Positions 1 through 5,955 of a DNA stretch of 6,697 bases are shown in pieces. The DNA is taken from positions 1-6,697 of the forward strand of contig DIPE01000075.1 of the NCBI GenBank assembly GCA_002427015.1, read 5' to 3'. A program made the translations under genes and the position numbers. The notes beneath the pieces were generated by a model. That model searched no databases. It worked only from the letters and a program-made list of their open reading frames with translations, and was not told where the DNA came from. Each line of letters begins with the position of its first letter. The stretch's first letter is position 1. Source of the stretch: Firmicutes bacterium UBA5496 (GTDB lineage Bacteria > Bacillota > Proteinivoracia > UBA4975).

Positions 1-122
1 TAGCCTATGAAGTAGTGGATTGTCTGATATATCTGCTTTCCATCGCCAATATGGCGGGAATAGATGATATTGAAAAGTTTATGCGGGAAAAAGAGGCTAT
101 CAACACCCGGCGCTTTGAATAG
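1..122 (+). CDS. C-terminal fragment of probable MazG-like nucleotide pyrophosphohydrolase
   Basis: An open frame enters from the left edge (first full codon at base 3) and ends at TAG 120-122, leaving 39 visible residues. The visible part is helical: an EVVDCLIYLLSIA stretch, then AGID, then an acidic and basic helix ending in NTRRFE. This matches the last two helices of the all-alpha NTP pyrophosphatase (MazG / dCTP pyrophosphatase-like) fold, where an ExxD motif (here E and D of EVVD) binds the metal, a GID turn follows, and the chain closes with a K/R-rich end such as RRF. Such enzymes hydrolyse nucleoside triphosphates to monophosphate and pyrophosphate and act as cytosolic house-cleaning enzymes. 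The first metal-binding motif lies outside the window, so the assignment rests on the tail alone. A 42-bp gap separates it from the next gene on the same strand, so the two could be co-transcribed. Confidence 0.55.
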   Translation, partial: AYEVVDCLIYLLSIANMAGIDDIEKFMREKEAINTRRFE

Positions 123-164
123 GAATCACTGAAAATCCTACATTAGTTTCTTGGAGGGTGAGTG

Positions 165-2042
165 ATGAGGAGATTCAAGATAATTGGCGCGGTAATTTTA
201 GCAGCGGCGGTGGTGGTTTTACTGTTGCTGCCTGACGCCGGCAGTATGGAAAAATACGAGGATATGTACCAGCGGGGCTTATATGACCAAGTGAGCCGTA
301 GCCTCCAACGGGAACTGGAGCGCAAACCTAAGTGGCATGAGGCCAGAAAACTGCTGGTCAAGGCGGAACTTAAACAGAACAGGCTGGATTCCGCTGTCTT
401 CCATCTGCTGGCCCTGGAGGGGGAAGATATCGATATCTCCAGTCTGACGCTGCTAGTGGATGATTGGCTTCTTTCTAATAAGCTGTCTCCAGCCCAGGCG
501 AAGCAGGTTCTGGAACTCCTGAGACGACGGCTTGAAGCAAAAGCCACCTGCCCCGAGATTGTAGTAATATATTTGCAGTTGGTGGCAGAGTATCAAGATG
601 TCAGCCATATCCCTGGGGCTCTGAAGCTGGTTATGGGAGCCCAGATTGAATTTAAGCCTGAGATGCCGGGTTTAATCTTTCAAGCCTTGGCCAGGCTGAA
701 TGAAGATGTAGAGACTCTTTGGGACACCGGGATGATGCTGGACAATCTCACTGACCACAGTATCCGGGATAGTTATATGCTGCATTGGCGGTATTGGGTA
801 TTGCATATGGCCCTTCCGGATGCCCTGGACTCCCTTAGGGAAAAGTATCCCGGGGATGCCTACCTGGCTATTAATCACGCCCATTTGCTGGAACCGGCAG
901 CGGGACTGGCATTTCTCCGTGGATGGGAACAGCAATACGCCGTAGATGACAGCGACAGCGCAGCTCCCTTTTATTCGCAATTAAAACTGGCGCTGTTACA
1001 AAACACCGACAGTCTGGATCAGGGGGATTTTGTTTATCTGGAACCCCAAGAGCTTATGAATCTTGCCTTGATCTGTACCGATCAGCCCGCAAAGTGCCAA
1101 GTCATCCTCGACTGGCTTGAGCAGCGCTACTATTACCCTGATATGGTGCAGGCGGCGCGGGCAGCATTAAAGGGGCCTCAGCCCTGCCTGCGCCTGCCCG
1201 GGTTTATTATCAGCATTTCCCCGGATGAGAAAAGAATAATAAGAGGAACCACCTCCGGTATCTATCTCAACAATATTCAGGGCGGAGAAGCAGAACTTGT
1301 TTCTCAGGATTGTTTGGGCGCCACTGTGTTTTGGACACCTGATTCAAGTCAATTTATATTGCACGATGAAAATCACGGGGATACGAAATACTACAGCGCC
1401 GGGGAAGGTATATGCAGAGATCTTGATTTTGGCGGGCAGGCTTATCGAGTACTGGGTTGGCACGGTCCCAATACCCTATGGATTCGGAAGACTACTGAGC
1501 TAAATCGCGCCATTGGCCCTTATCTTGTGTGTAATATCGATACAGGCGAAATCCTGACCCCCGAGGAAGAACCTGTGCCCGTTTGGGCAGAATACCTTTT
1601 CCCTGGACCGGAAGGCGCCCTTGCCTGGAGAGGGAAAAATAAAATCTGGATGCTCAAAGGAGAAAAGACTTTAGAATTGTCTGCGCCCGGAGATATTCTG
1701 GGCTGGATCCCAGACGGCAGCGGCCTTATCCTGGATGTACATGGGCAGATTCGTTTTTGGACCGGCGGCGAGATGGAGCCCACAGCAGCCAAGGGCAAGT
1801 TTCTGGGCTGGAGGAATGACAACATTTTTTACTGGACACCGGAGTCCATGGAGTTCGGCGTCTCCAAGCTCATGGGTTGTAATTTGAAGACCGGAGAAAT
1901 CATTGATTATCAGCTCTTAGGTAATTGGACAGCGGCGGTGGGGAAAACAGCGGCGGCAGGGAAAAATTATTATCAGCTCCTAAACAGCTTTGCCGGTAAT
2001 GGCTATGCTGAAAACATCAGCCTTATCTACTATCTGCCTTAA
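165..2042 (+). CDS. Membrane-anchored protein with helical repeats and a C-terminal beta-propeller-like domain, function unknown
   Basis: This 625-residue protein is not one I recognise. It starts with MRRFK and a hydrophobic segment at residues 6-22, a signal anchor or uncleaved signal with positive residues in front, so the bulk is probably outside the membrane. There is no lipobox cysteine. Residues about 28-340 are predicted by eye to be almost all helix, and residues 28-75 (EKYEDMYQRGLYDQVSRSL and what follows) resemble a TPR pair; the rest is too diverged to phase. Residues about 345-625 are strand-rich with WD40-like/TolB-like marks: SPDEK at 352, WTPDS at 390, IPDGS at 515, and LGW at 430, 512 and 547, suggesting a partial or divergent beta-propeller. 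ATG 165 is preferred over GTG 162 because GGAGGG (153-158) lies 6 bases before the ATG but only 3 before the GTG. A scaffold or sensor role at the cell surface would be inference only; no catalytic motif is visible. Confidence 0.8.
   Translation: MRRFKIIGAVILAAAVVVLLLLPDAGSMEKYEDMYQRGLYDQVSRSLQRELERKPKWHEARKLLVKAELKQNRLDSAVFHLLALEGEDIDISSLTLLVDDWLLSNKLSPAQAKQVLELLRRRLEAKATCPEIVVIYLQLVAEYQDVSHIPGALKLVMGAQIEFKPEMPGLIFQALARLNEDVETLWDTGMMLDNLTDHSIRDSYMLHWRYWVLHMALPDALDSLREKYPGDAYLAINHAHLLEPAAGLAFLRGWEQQYAVDDSDSAAPFYSQLKLALLQNTDSLDQGDFVYLEPQELMNLALICTDQPAKCQVILDWLEQRYYYPDMVQAARAALKGPQPCLRLPGFIISISPDEKRIIRGTTSGIYLNNIQGGEAELVSQDCLGATVFWTPDSSQFILHDENHGDTKYYSAGEGICRDLDFGGQAYRVLGWHGPNTLWIRKTTELNRAIGPYLVCNIDTGEILTPEEEPVPVWAEYLFPGPEGALAWRGKNKIWMLKGEKTLELSAPGDILGWIPDGSGLILDVHGQIRFWTGGEMEPTAAKGKFLGWRNDNIFYWTPESMEFGVSKLMGCNLKTGEIIDYQLLGNWTAAVGKTAAAGKNYYQLLNSFAGNGYAENISLIYYLP
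1929..1964 (+). repeat. 18-bp in-frame tandem duplication
   Basis: Two adjacent 18-bp units, 1929-1946 (ACAGCGGCGGTGGGGAAA) and 1947-1964 (ACAGCGGCGGCAGGGAAA), match at 16 of 18 positions. They encode TAAVGK and TAAAGK near the C-terminus of the anchor-propeller protein. An 11-bp repeat, ATTATCAGCTC, flanks them at 1906-1916 and 1969-1979, offset by 63 bases (21 codons) and encoding YQL both times. The likely origin is replication slippage adding a small loop between strands. Confidence 0.7.
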
Positions 2043-2083
2043 AAATGACGGGAAAAATCTTTTTCTTCTGCAGGAATTTAAAG

Positions 2084-2092
2084 TGTTATAGC
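2084..2092 (+). promoter_or_regulatory. Weak candidate extended -10 element upstream of yerC
   Basis: In the 95-bp gap before yerC, TG-T-TATAGC fits an extended -10 pattern (TGnTATAAT) with two mismatches in the hexamer and no convincing -35 at 16-18 bp. GATAAT at 2096-2101 is a better hexamer but also lacks a -35. One of these may drive yerC, since no terminator is seen after the preceding gene; read-through is equally possible. Confidence 0.2.
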
Positions 2093-2137
2093 GAAGATAA
2101 TAAATGATACTAATTTCACAACCATAGGGGGATTATT

Positions 2138-2431
2138 ATGCAACTGGAGAAGTTGGAAGAGAAGCATATTAAGCAATTGTTTCAGTGTATCCTGTCTCTA
2201 AAGGACATAGACGAGTGCTACCGTTTCTTTGAAGATCTGTGCACCGTTAATGAGGTAAAGTCCCTTGCCCAGCGCCTGGAGGTAGCCCGCATGCTCAGTG
2301 AAAAAGCTACGTATCATAGAATTGAGGAAGCTACCGGCGCCAGCACCGCCACCATCAGCCGAGTAAAGCGCTGCTTGGAATACGGCGAAGGGGGCTATAT
2401 GGAAATTCTTCAGCGCATCGCTTCGGAGTAA
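2138..2431 (+). CDS. yerC: YerC/YecD-type TrpR-family transcriptional regulator
   Basis: A 97-residue all-helical protein whose length and sequence fit the TrpR-related YerC/YecD family of Firmicutes. The first 55 residues form the dimerising helices, including FFEDLCTVNEVKSLAQR, a hallmark of the family. Residues about 58-78 are the helix-turn-helix: YHRIEEATGASTATISRVKR, with the TGAS turn and the recognition helix TATISRVKR. Residues 80-87 (LEYGEGGY) match the family's post-HTH glycine-rich segment. E. coli TrpR binds tryptophan, but ligand and targets for YerC-type proteins are not visible here; its usual position beside pcrA and ligA says little about targets. ATG 2138 is supported by AGGGGGA at 2126-2132. 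The gene is followed at once by a strong terminator, so it probably ends its own transcript. Confidence 0.93.
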   Translation: MQLEKLEEKHIKQLFQCILSLKDIDECYRFFEDLCTVNEVKSLAQRLEVARMLSEKATYHRIEEATGASTATISRVKRCLEYGEGGYMEILQRIASE

Positions 2432-2435
2432 CACT

Positions 2436-2475
2436 AATCCTGCCGGGCTGTCATTGACAGCATGGCAGGATTTTT
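2436..2475 (+). terminator. Rho-independent terminator after yerC
   Basis: The outer stem AATCCTGCC (2436-2444) pairs with GGCAGGATT (2464-2472), and the inner stem GCTGTC (2447-2452) pairs with GACAGC (2456-2461) around an ATT loop. A GG/AT step (one G-T wobble, one mismatch) separates the two stems. The stem runs into TTTTT (2471-2475). It begins 5 bases after the yerC stop. The opposite strand has no good T run, so it acts mainly on plus-strand transcripts. Confidence 0.92.
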
Positions 2476-2519
2476 ATCAGCGCCTGGGGTCTAAAGCTGA
2501 AGGCCAAAAAATAGAATAG

Positions 2520-2541
2520 CACCGGGAGGTGTTTTCCGGTG
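2520..2541 (+). promoter_or_regulatory. Hairpin placing the ribosome binding site in the loop and the GTG start in the stem
   Basis: CACCGG (2520-2525) is perfectly complementary to CCGGTG (2536-2541). The 10-base loop 2526-2535 holds most of the Shine-Dalgarno (GGGAGG spans 2524-2529), and the last three bases of the 3' arm are the GTG start codon of the downstream small membrane protein. The 6-bp stem has 5 G-C pairs, so in the mRNA it could hold the start codon shut or tune initiation. The pairing is seen directly; regulation is inferred, and a stem this short may be only moderately stable. Confidence 0.4.
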
Positions 2542-2850
2542 GTAATTGGTATACTGCTCCTTGCACTGGCCATTGTGCTGGTAGTGCTCAGCGCCTGGCT
2601 CCGGGTCAGCAATATCAGGAAGAGAATGAGGCAGTCCTTGGATGTGCAGGATACCTTTCTTTCCCTGGAAATCAAAAACGTGGTGGCAAATGCCGGGGGA
2701 ATTTATATCAGTTTGAACTTGGCCGCATCTTTTCTCAAGCTGGACATCAGCCAGCAATTTGCCCTGTTGGGTATTGAATTTGATGGGCTGGCAGCCATAG
2801 CCCTAGTGCTTGCCATTCTCCAGCCCCTGGTCTGGTCCAGGGGCAGCTAA
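2539..2850 (+). CDS. Small membrane protein of unknown function
   Basis: A 103-residue protein I do not recognise. Residues 2-21 are a strongly hydrophobic helix, followed by a basic stretch (R22, R27, K28, R29, R31) that should face the cytoplasm, placing the N-terminus outside. Residues 48-66 are a glycine- and alanine-containing, moderately hydrophobic segment that could be a second membrane helix or a surface-lying one. Residues 84-99 (LAAIALVLAILQPLVW) look like a further membrane segment. No catalytic or binding motif is visible. GTG 2539 is chosen because GGGAGG (2524-2529) sits about 9 bases upstream. Transcription probably starts afresh after the yerC terminator; TAGAAT at 2512-2517 is a possible -10 with a poor -35 (TCTAAA, 16 bp upstream), though it would leave a very short leader. 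Its stop overlaps the stop of the opposite-strand gene. The opposite frame across this stretch lacks any family match, supporting this strand as coding. Confidence 0.7.
   Translation: MVIGILLLALAIVLVVLSAWLRVSNIRKRMRQSLDVQDTFLSLEIKNVVANAGGIYISLNLAASFLKLDISQQFALLGIEFDGLAAIALVLAILQPLVWSRGS
2823..2844. other. Perfect 8-bp inverted repeat at the convergent gene ends
   Basis: GCCCCTGG (2823-2830) pairs with CCAGGGGC (2837-2844) around a 6-base loop. It lies in the last codons of the small membrane protein and just past the stop of the minus-strand phosphoesterase. Neither side has a T run, so it is not a standard intrinsic terminator, but its position between two convergent genes suggests a shared 3' end structure that could stabilise or end both transcripts. 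Confidence 0.4.
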
Positions 2851-3665
2851 GCGCGCACCAGGCGGATAAAGGCCACTTCCGGAGGGGACAAAAAGCGCAG
2901 GGGCAGCCCGGACATGCCCAGGCCACGATTAATGTAGAGGAGAGTATTGCCTTCACGATAGATGCCCTGGACAAAAGAGTCAAATAACCTGCCGCTGGCT
3001 GTTGTCGGCGCCCCCAGAAGGGGGATTTTTATTTGCCCGCCGTGGGTGTGGCCACAGAGGACGAGAGGTATGCCTGCCGACGCGGCGGCTGAGAGAATAC
3101 CTGGGGAGTGGGACAGCAGCAGGGTGAATTTGGCCGGATCCGCGCCGGCCAGGGCTTTCTTGAGGTCAGTGTTAAATGAGCTCTGCGGATAATGCTTTGT
3201 CCAATTAGGATCGTCAACGCCGGCAATCTGCAAATCTGTTTCCCCCACAGCCTGCTGTTGCCAGGAGTTGTTCAGGATATTGACCCCCAGGGCTGTGAGA
3301 TCAGCCGTCAGGGACCGGGCGCGGGGATAATCGTGATTGCCATAGATAATATACACCGGGGATTTGAGGCCTGCCAGCAATTCGGCAATGGGGGCGAAAT
3401 CATAGGGGACAGGACAGGAAAGGAGATCACCCGTCAGCGCCACCAGATCATAGTCGTATTGGTCAATAGCCGCCAACAGGCGCCTTTGCTCGGGGCCAAA
3501 CCGGGCCTGGTGCAGATCGCTGAGGTGGAGAATGGTGAAGCCGTCGAGACCGGGATTCAGGCCGGAAATGGGGACATCCACCTTGCTCACTCGCAGCCAG
3601 CGGGGCTCCAGCCAGCGGGCGTAAATAAATGCCAACAAAGCTAGCGGGATTAATACATAGAACAA
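2847..3665 (-). CDS. Membrane-anchored metallophosphoesterase, YkuE/YaeI type
   Basis: With the TTG start at 3665 this is a 272-residue calcineurin-like phosphoesterase. Residues 2-16 form an N-terminal hydrophobic anchor (FYVLIPLALLAFIYA), followed by WLEPRWLRV. The two-metal catalytic motifs are all present: SDLH (D50, H52), GDLL (D80), GNHD (N110, H111), SHSPG (H186) and GHTHGGQ (H206, H208). Relatives include YkuE/YaeI-type phosphoesterases, some of which act on UDP-diacylglucosamine or lipid-linked substrates near the membrane; the substrate here cannot be told. The frame stays open upstream to 3791, but the shorter form is chosen because GAGGAGGAG (3671-3679) lies 5 bases before TTG 3665 and the family has a short leader before the anchor. 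The longer form would run through the promoter region and into pcrA. The gene is divergent from pcrA and convergent with the small membrane protein. Confidence 0.92.
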   Translation of the reverse strand: MFYVLIPLALLAFIYARWLEPRWLRVSKVDVPISGLNPGLDGFTILHLSDLHQARFGPEQRRLLAAIDQYDYDLVALTGDLLSCPVPYDFAPIAELLAGLKSPVYIIYGNHDYPRARSLTADLTALGVNILNNSWQQQAVGETDLQIAGVDDPNWTKHYPQSSFNTDLKKALAGADPAKFTLLLSHSPGILSAAASAGIPLVLCGHTHGGQIKIPLLGAPTTASGRLFDSFVQGIYREGNTLLYINRGLGMSGLPLRFLSPPEVAFIRLVRA

Positions 3666-3670
3666 AGCAA

Positions 3671-3680
3671 CTCCTCCTCT
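3671..3680 (-). promoter_or_regulatory. Strong Shine-Dalgarno that sets the TTG start of the phosphoesterase
   Basis: Read on the minus strand this is AGAGGAGGAG, with a 5-base spacer (TTGCT) before TTG 3665-3663. No in-frame ATG or GTG exists nearby, and the next open start (TTG 3791) has no comparable site, so this element decides the start. Confidence 0.75.
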
Positions 3681-3702
3681 CCCATTGCTTGCCGTTTTTA
3701 TT

Positions 3703-3731
3703 ATTTTAACATGGGCCGGATGCCTCTCCAA
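3703..3731 (-). promoter_or_regulatory. Candidate sigma-A-type promoter of the phosphoesterase gene
   Basis: On the minus strand TTGGAG (3731-3726) is followed after 17 bp by TAAAAT (3708-3703), 5 of 6 to the -10 consensus, preceded by TG one base upstream (TGTTAAAAT, an extended -10). Transcription would start near 3696, giving a leader of about 30 bases that includes the strong Shine-Dalgarno. The -35 is only 3 of 6, compensated by the extended -10. Confidence 0.55.
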
Positions 3732-3734
3732 ATC

Positions 3735-3763
3735 TTGCGCCCTGCTCTTATATCCCTTATTAT
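3735..3763 (+). promoter_or_regulatory. Candidate promoter of the pcrA-ligA operon
   Basis: TTGCGC (3735-3740) and TATTAT (3758-3763, 5 of 6 to the -10 consensus) are spaced by 17 bp. The start of transcription would fall near 3770, only about 15 bases before the pcrA ATG and right at its Shine-Dalgarno, a short but workable leader. The region is generally AT-rich, so the match could be chance. The -35 lies 4 bp from that of the divergent promoter. Confidence 0.35.
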
Positions 3764-3784
3764 TATTGTGAGGGGGAGAAATAC

Positions 3785-5923
3785 ATGACAAATTATGAAA
3801 CAGAACTTAATCCGCAGCAACTGGAAGCGGTCCGGCACACCAACGGGCCGCTGCTGATAATAGCCGGGGCCGGCAGCGGCAAAACCAGGGTCCTTACATA
3901 CCGCATCGCCCACCTGCTGGAGACGGTGGCTGCCCCCACAGAAATATTGGCAATTACCTTCACCAATAAAGCGGCCCGGGAAATGCGGGAACGAGTGGAA
4001 TCTTTGGTAGGCAGCACCGCTGGCATGTGGATTTCCACCTTTCATTCCGCTTGTGTGCGCATGCTGCGCCGCAACGGCCAGCTGGTGAATTGCCTGCCCG
4101 GTTTCAGCATCTATGATGATCAGGATCAGCTGGTGGTTATCAGGGCTTGTCTCAGAGAGCTGGACCTGGACGATAAAAAATACCACCCTCGGGCGGTGCT
4201 TTCAGCTATCAGCAAAGCCAAGAACATGCTTCAGGGCCCGGAAGAGTTTGGCAGTGAGGCCAAGGATCTCTATTCCCGCCGGGTGGCCGAAGTTTACAAG
4301 CTGTACGCCGCCAAGCTCCGGACCAATAACGCCCTGGACTTTGACGACCTGCTGGCTAAAGCTGTGGAACTGCTGGAAACCCAGCCCCAGGTCCTCAGCT
4401 ATTACCAAAACCGCTTTAAATATATTCATGTAGACGAGTATCAGGATACAAACCATGCCCAATACCGCTGGGTCAACCTGCTGGCCCGGGCCCACCGCAA
4501 TATCTGCGTGGTGGGAGACGACGACCAATCCATCTACCTCTTTCGTGGGGCCGATGTAGGCAATATCCTGGATTTCGAAAAGGACTATCCAGAAGCGAAA
4601 GTAATCAAACTGGAGCAAAACTACCGCTCCACCGGCAATATTCTGGGGGCCGCCAATTCCGTCATTGCCAACAACAGCCGGCGCAAAGTCAAGGAACTGT
4701 GGACTGCCGCCGGCCAGGGGGAAAAGATCCAGGTATACAATGCCGGGGATGAAAGGGATGAGGCTAATTTTATCGTCAGGGAGATTACTGACGGTGCCAG
4801 GCCCTTGGGGGACTACGCCATCCTCTTTCGCACTCGGGCTCAGTCCCGGGCTCTGGAAGATGCATTTATCAAAGCAGGATTGCCCTACCAGCTTATTGGC
4901 GGGCTCCCTTTCTACGGGCGCAAGGAAATCAAAGACATGCTGGCCTATCTGAAAATCCTGGCCAACCCTTTGGACGGAGTCAGCCTGGCCAGAATCATCA
5001 ATGAACCCCGGCGGGGCATTGGCGAACGCACTGTCAGCCGGCTGCTGGCCTATGCCGAGGACCGAGGCATGGCGCCTGTGGCCTGCCTGGCCGCTGCCGC
5101 TAAAGATATTGGCGGCAGGACCGGAACCTGTCTGGGTGAGTTCGCGCGCCTGCTGGCCGACCTGGACGGAATCGCCAGTGAATCTGCCGTCACTATTACT
5201 CTCCAAGAGATTATGCATAAGACCGGCTATGTGGCTGCTCTCAATGCCGAGGAAAGCATAGAGGCCCAAAGCAGATTGGAAAACCTCCAGGAACTGCTGA
5301 CGGTAACGGAAGAATTCGACCGCCGGGTTGGGGGCGATTTGGGCCTCTTTCTGGAAGAGGTTTCCTTGGTGGCCGATGTGGACAGTATGGCGGAAGGGGC
5401 GGAAGGAGCAACCCTGATAACCCTGCACAGCGCCAAGGGATTGGAATTTCCGGCAGTCTTTATGGTGGGCATGGAGGAGGGGCTATTTCCCCATTCCCGT
5501 TCCTTGGATTCTGAAGAAGAACTCAATGAGGAGCGGCGCCTTTGCTATGTGGGCATGACCCGAGCCAGGGAAGAACTCAGCCTGGTCTGGGCCCGGACCC
5601 GCCATATCTTCGGGCGCCTGGAAGCCTGCAGGCCTTCCCGCTTTCTGCGGGAGATATCGGAGAAATACCTGGACTACTTAAATGGCTGTCCCAGTCAAAT
5701 CAAAATGTGGGCGCCTATTAGCCAACCGCCAAAATCCGCCGCCGCCAAGGTCAAATATGCTGTGGGCATGGTGGTGGAACACAGCAAGTGGGGCCAAGGC
5801 ACGGTAATTGAAACCTCTGTCCTGGGTGATCAGCCAGTAATTCTTGTGGAATTCTCAGGGGGCGACCGCCGCCGCCTGATGGCCGACTTTGCCCCCCTGA
5901 CTGTTGTCAGCAGCGAGGGGTAG
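3785..5923 (+). CDS. pcrA: ATP-dependent DNA helicase PcrA (UvrD/Rep family, superfamily 1)
   Basis: A 712-residue 3'-5' DNA helicase that unwinds DNA with ATP in nucleotide excision repair, in clearing protein roadblocks and in rolling-circle plasmid replication. All core motifs are present in order: Q motif LNPQQLEAV (8-16), Walker A GAGSGKT (28-34, K33), TFTNKAAREM, TFHSACVRML, DEYQDT (217-222), GDDDQSIYLFRGAD (244-257), LEQNYRST (276-283), TLHSAKGLEF (546-555) and YVGMTRAREEL (588-598). The C-terminal tail, about 655-706 (VGMVVEHSKWGQGTV at 660), is the Tudor-like domain that in Bacillus PcrA contacts RNA polymerase, so a transcription-linked role is likely. Length is close to the roughly 720-740 usual for PcrA. 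Motif III has F253 where PcrA and UvrD typically have tryptophan. ATG 3785 is fixed by AGGGGGAG (3771-3778). The usual partner pcrB is not upstream; ligA follows after 32 bp. Confidence 0.98.
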   Translation: MTNYETELNPQQLEAVRHTNGPLLIIAGAGSGKTRVLTYRIAHLLETVAAPTEILAITFTNKAAREMRERVESLVGSTAGMWISTFHSACVRMLRRNGQLVNCLPGFSIYDDQDQLVVIRACLRELDLDDKKYHPRAVLSAISKAKNMLQGPEEFGSEAKDLYSRRVAEVYKLYAAKLRTNNALDFDDLLAKAVELLETQPQVLSYYQNRFKYIHVDEYQDTNHAQYRWVNLLARAHRNICVVGDDDQSIYLFRGADVGNILDFEKDYPEAKVIKLEQNYRSTGNILGAANSVIANNSRRKVKELWTAAGQGEKIQVYNAGDERDEANFIVREITDGARPLGDYAILFRTRAQSRALEDAFIKAGLPYQLIGGLPFYGRKEIKDMLAYLKILANPLDGVSLARIINEPRRGIGERTVSRLLAYAEDRGMAPVACLAAAAKDIGGRTGTCLGEFARLLADLDGIASESAVTITLQEIMHKTGYVAALNAEESIEAQSRLENLQELLTVTEEFDRRVGGDLGLFLEEVSLVADVDSMAEGAEGATLITLHSAKGLEFPAVFMVGMEEGLFPHSRSLDSEEELNEERRLCYVGMTRAREELSLVWARTRHIFGRLEACRPSRFLREISEKYLDYLNGCPSQIKMWAPISQPPKSAAAKVKYAVGMVVEHSKWGQGTVIETSVLGDQPVILVEFSGGDRRRLMADFAPLTVVSSEG

Positions 5924-5941
5924 ACTAAGGAGTAGAAATTT

Positions 5942-5949
5942 GGGGAGGA
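5942..5949 (+). promoter_or_regulatory. Shine-Dalgarno that decides the ligA start
   Basis: GGGGAGGA lies 6 bases before ATG 5956 but directly abuts an in-frame ATG at 5950. The spacing favours 5956 (protein beginning MDKAKAQ) over 5950 (MKMDKAKAQ). Confidence 0.7.
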
Positions 5950-5955
5950 ATGAAG

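Noticed and set aside
2052..2065. GAAAAA-TC-TTTTTC palindrome after the propeller gene as a terminator
   Set aside because: The stem is almost all A-T with only two bases left for a loop, so it cannot form a stable terminator hairpin.
2270..2598. The 10-mer CAGCGCCTGG three times, at 2270, 2478 and 2589
   Set aside because: The spacing is irregular, two copies are coding in different reading contexts, and there is no flanking similarity; probably chance in moderately GC-rich sequence.
3192..3644. 150-codon plus-strand frame inside the phosphoesterase
   Set aside because: The minus strand here encodes all metal-binding motifs of a metallophosphoesterase; the plus frame has no ribosome binding site at its start and no recognisable features.
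3663..3791. 42-residue N-terminal extension of the phosphoesterase starting at TTG 3791
   Set aside because: The extension is polar and low in family likeness, has no ribosome binding site, overlaps the pcrA start and runs through the promoter region; TTG 3665 has an excellent site.
4202..5428. Long open frame (408 codons) on the minus strand inside pcrA
   Set aside because: It lies wholly antisense to a helicase with every conserved motif intact. Its translation has no recognisable domain, and long antisense frames are expected opposite GC-rich third codon positions.
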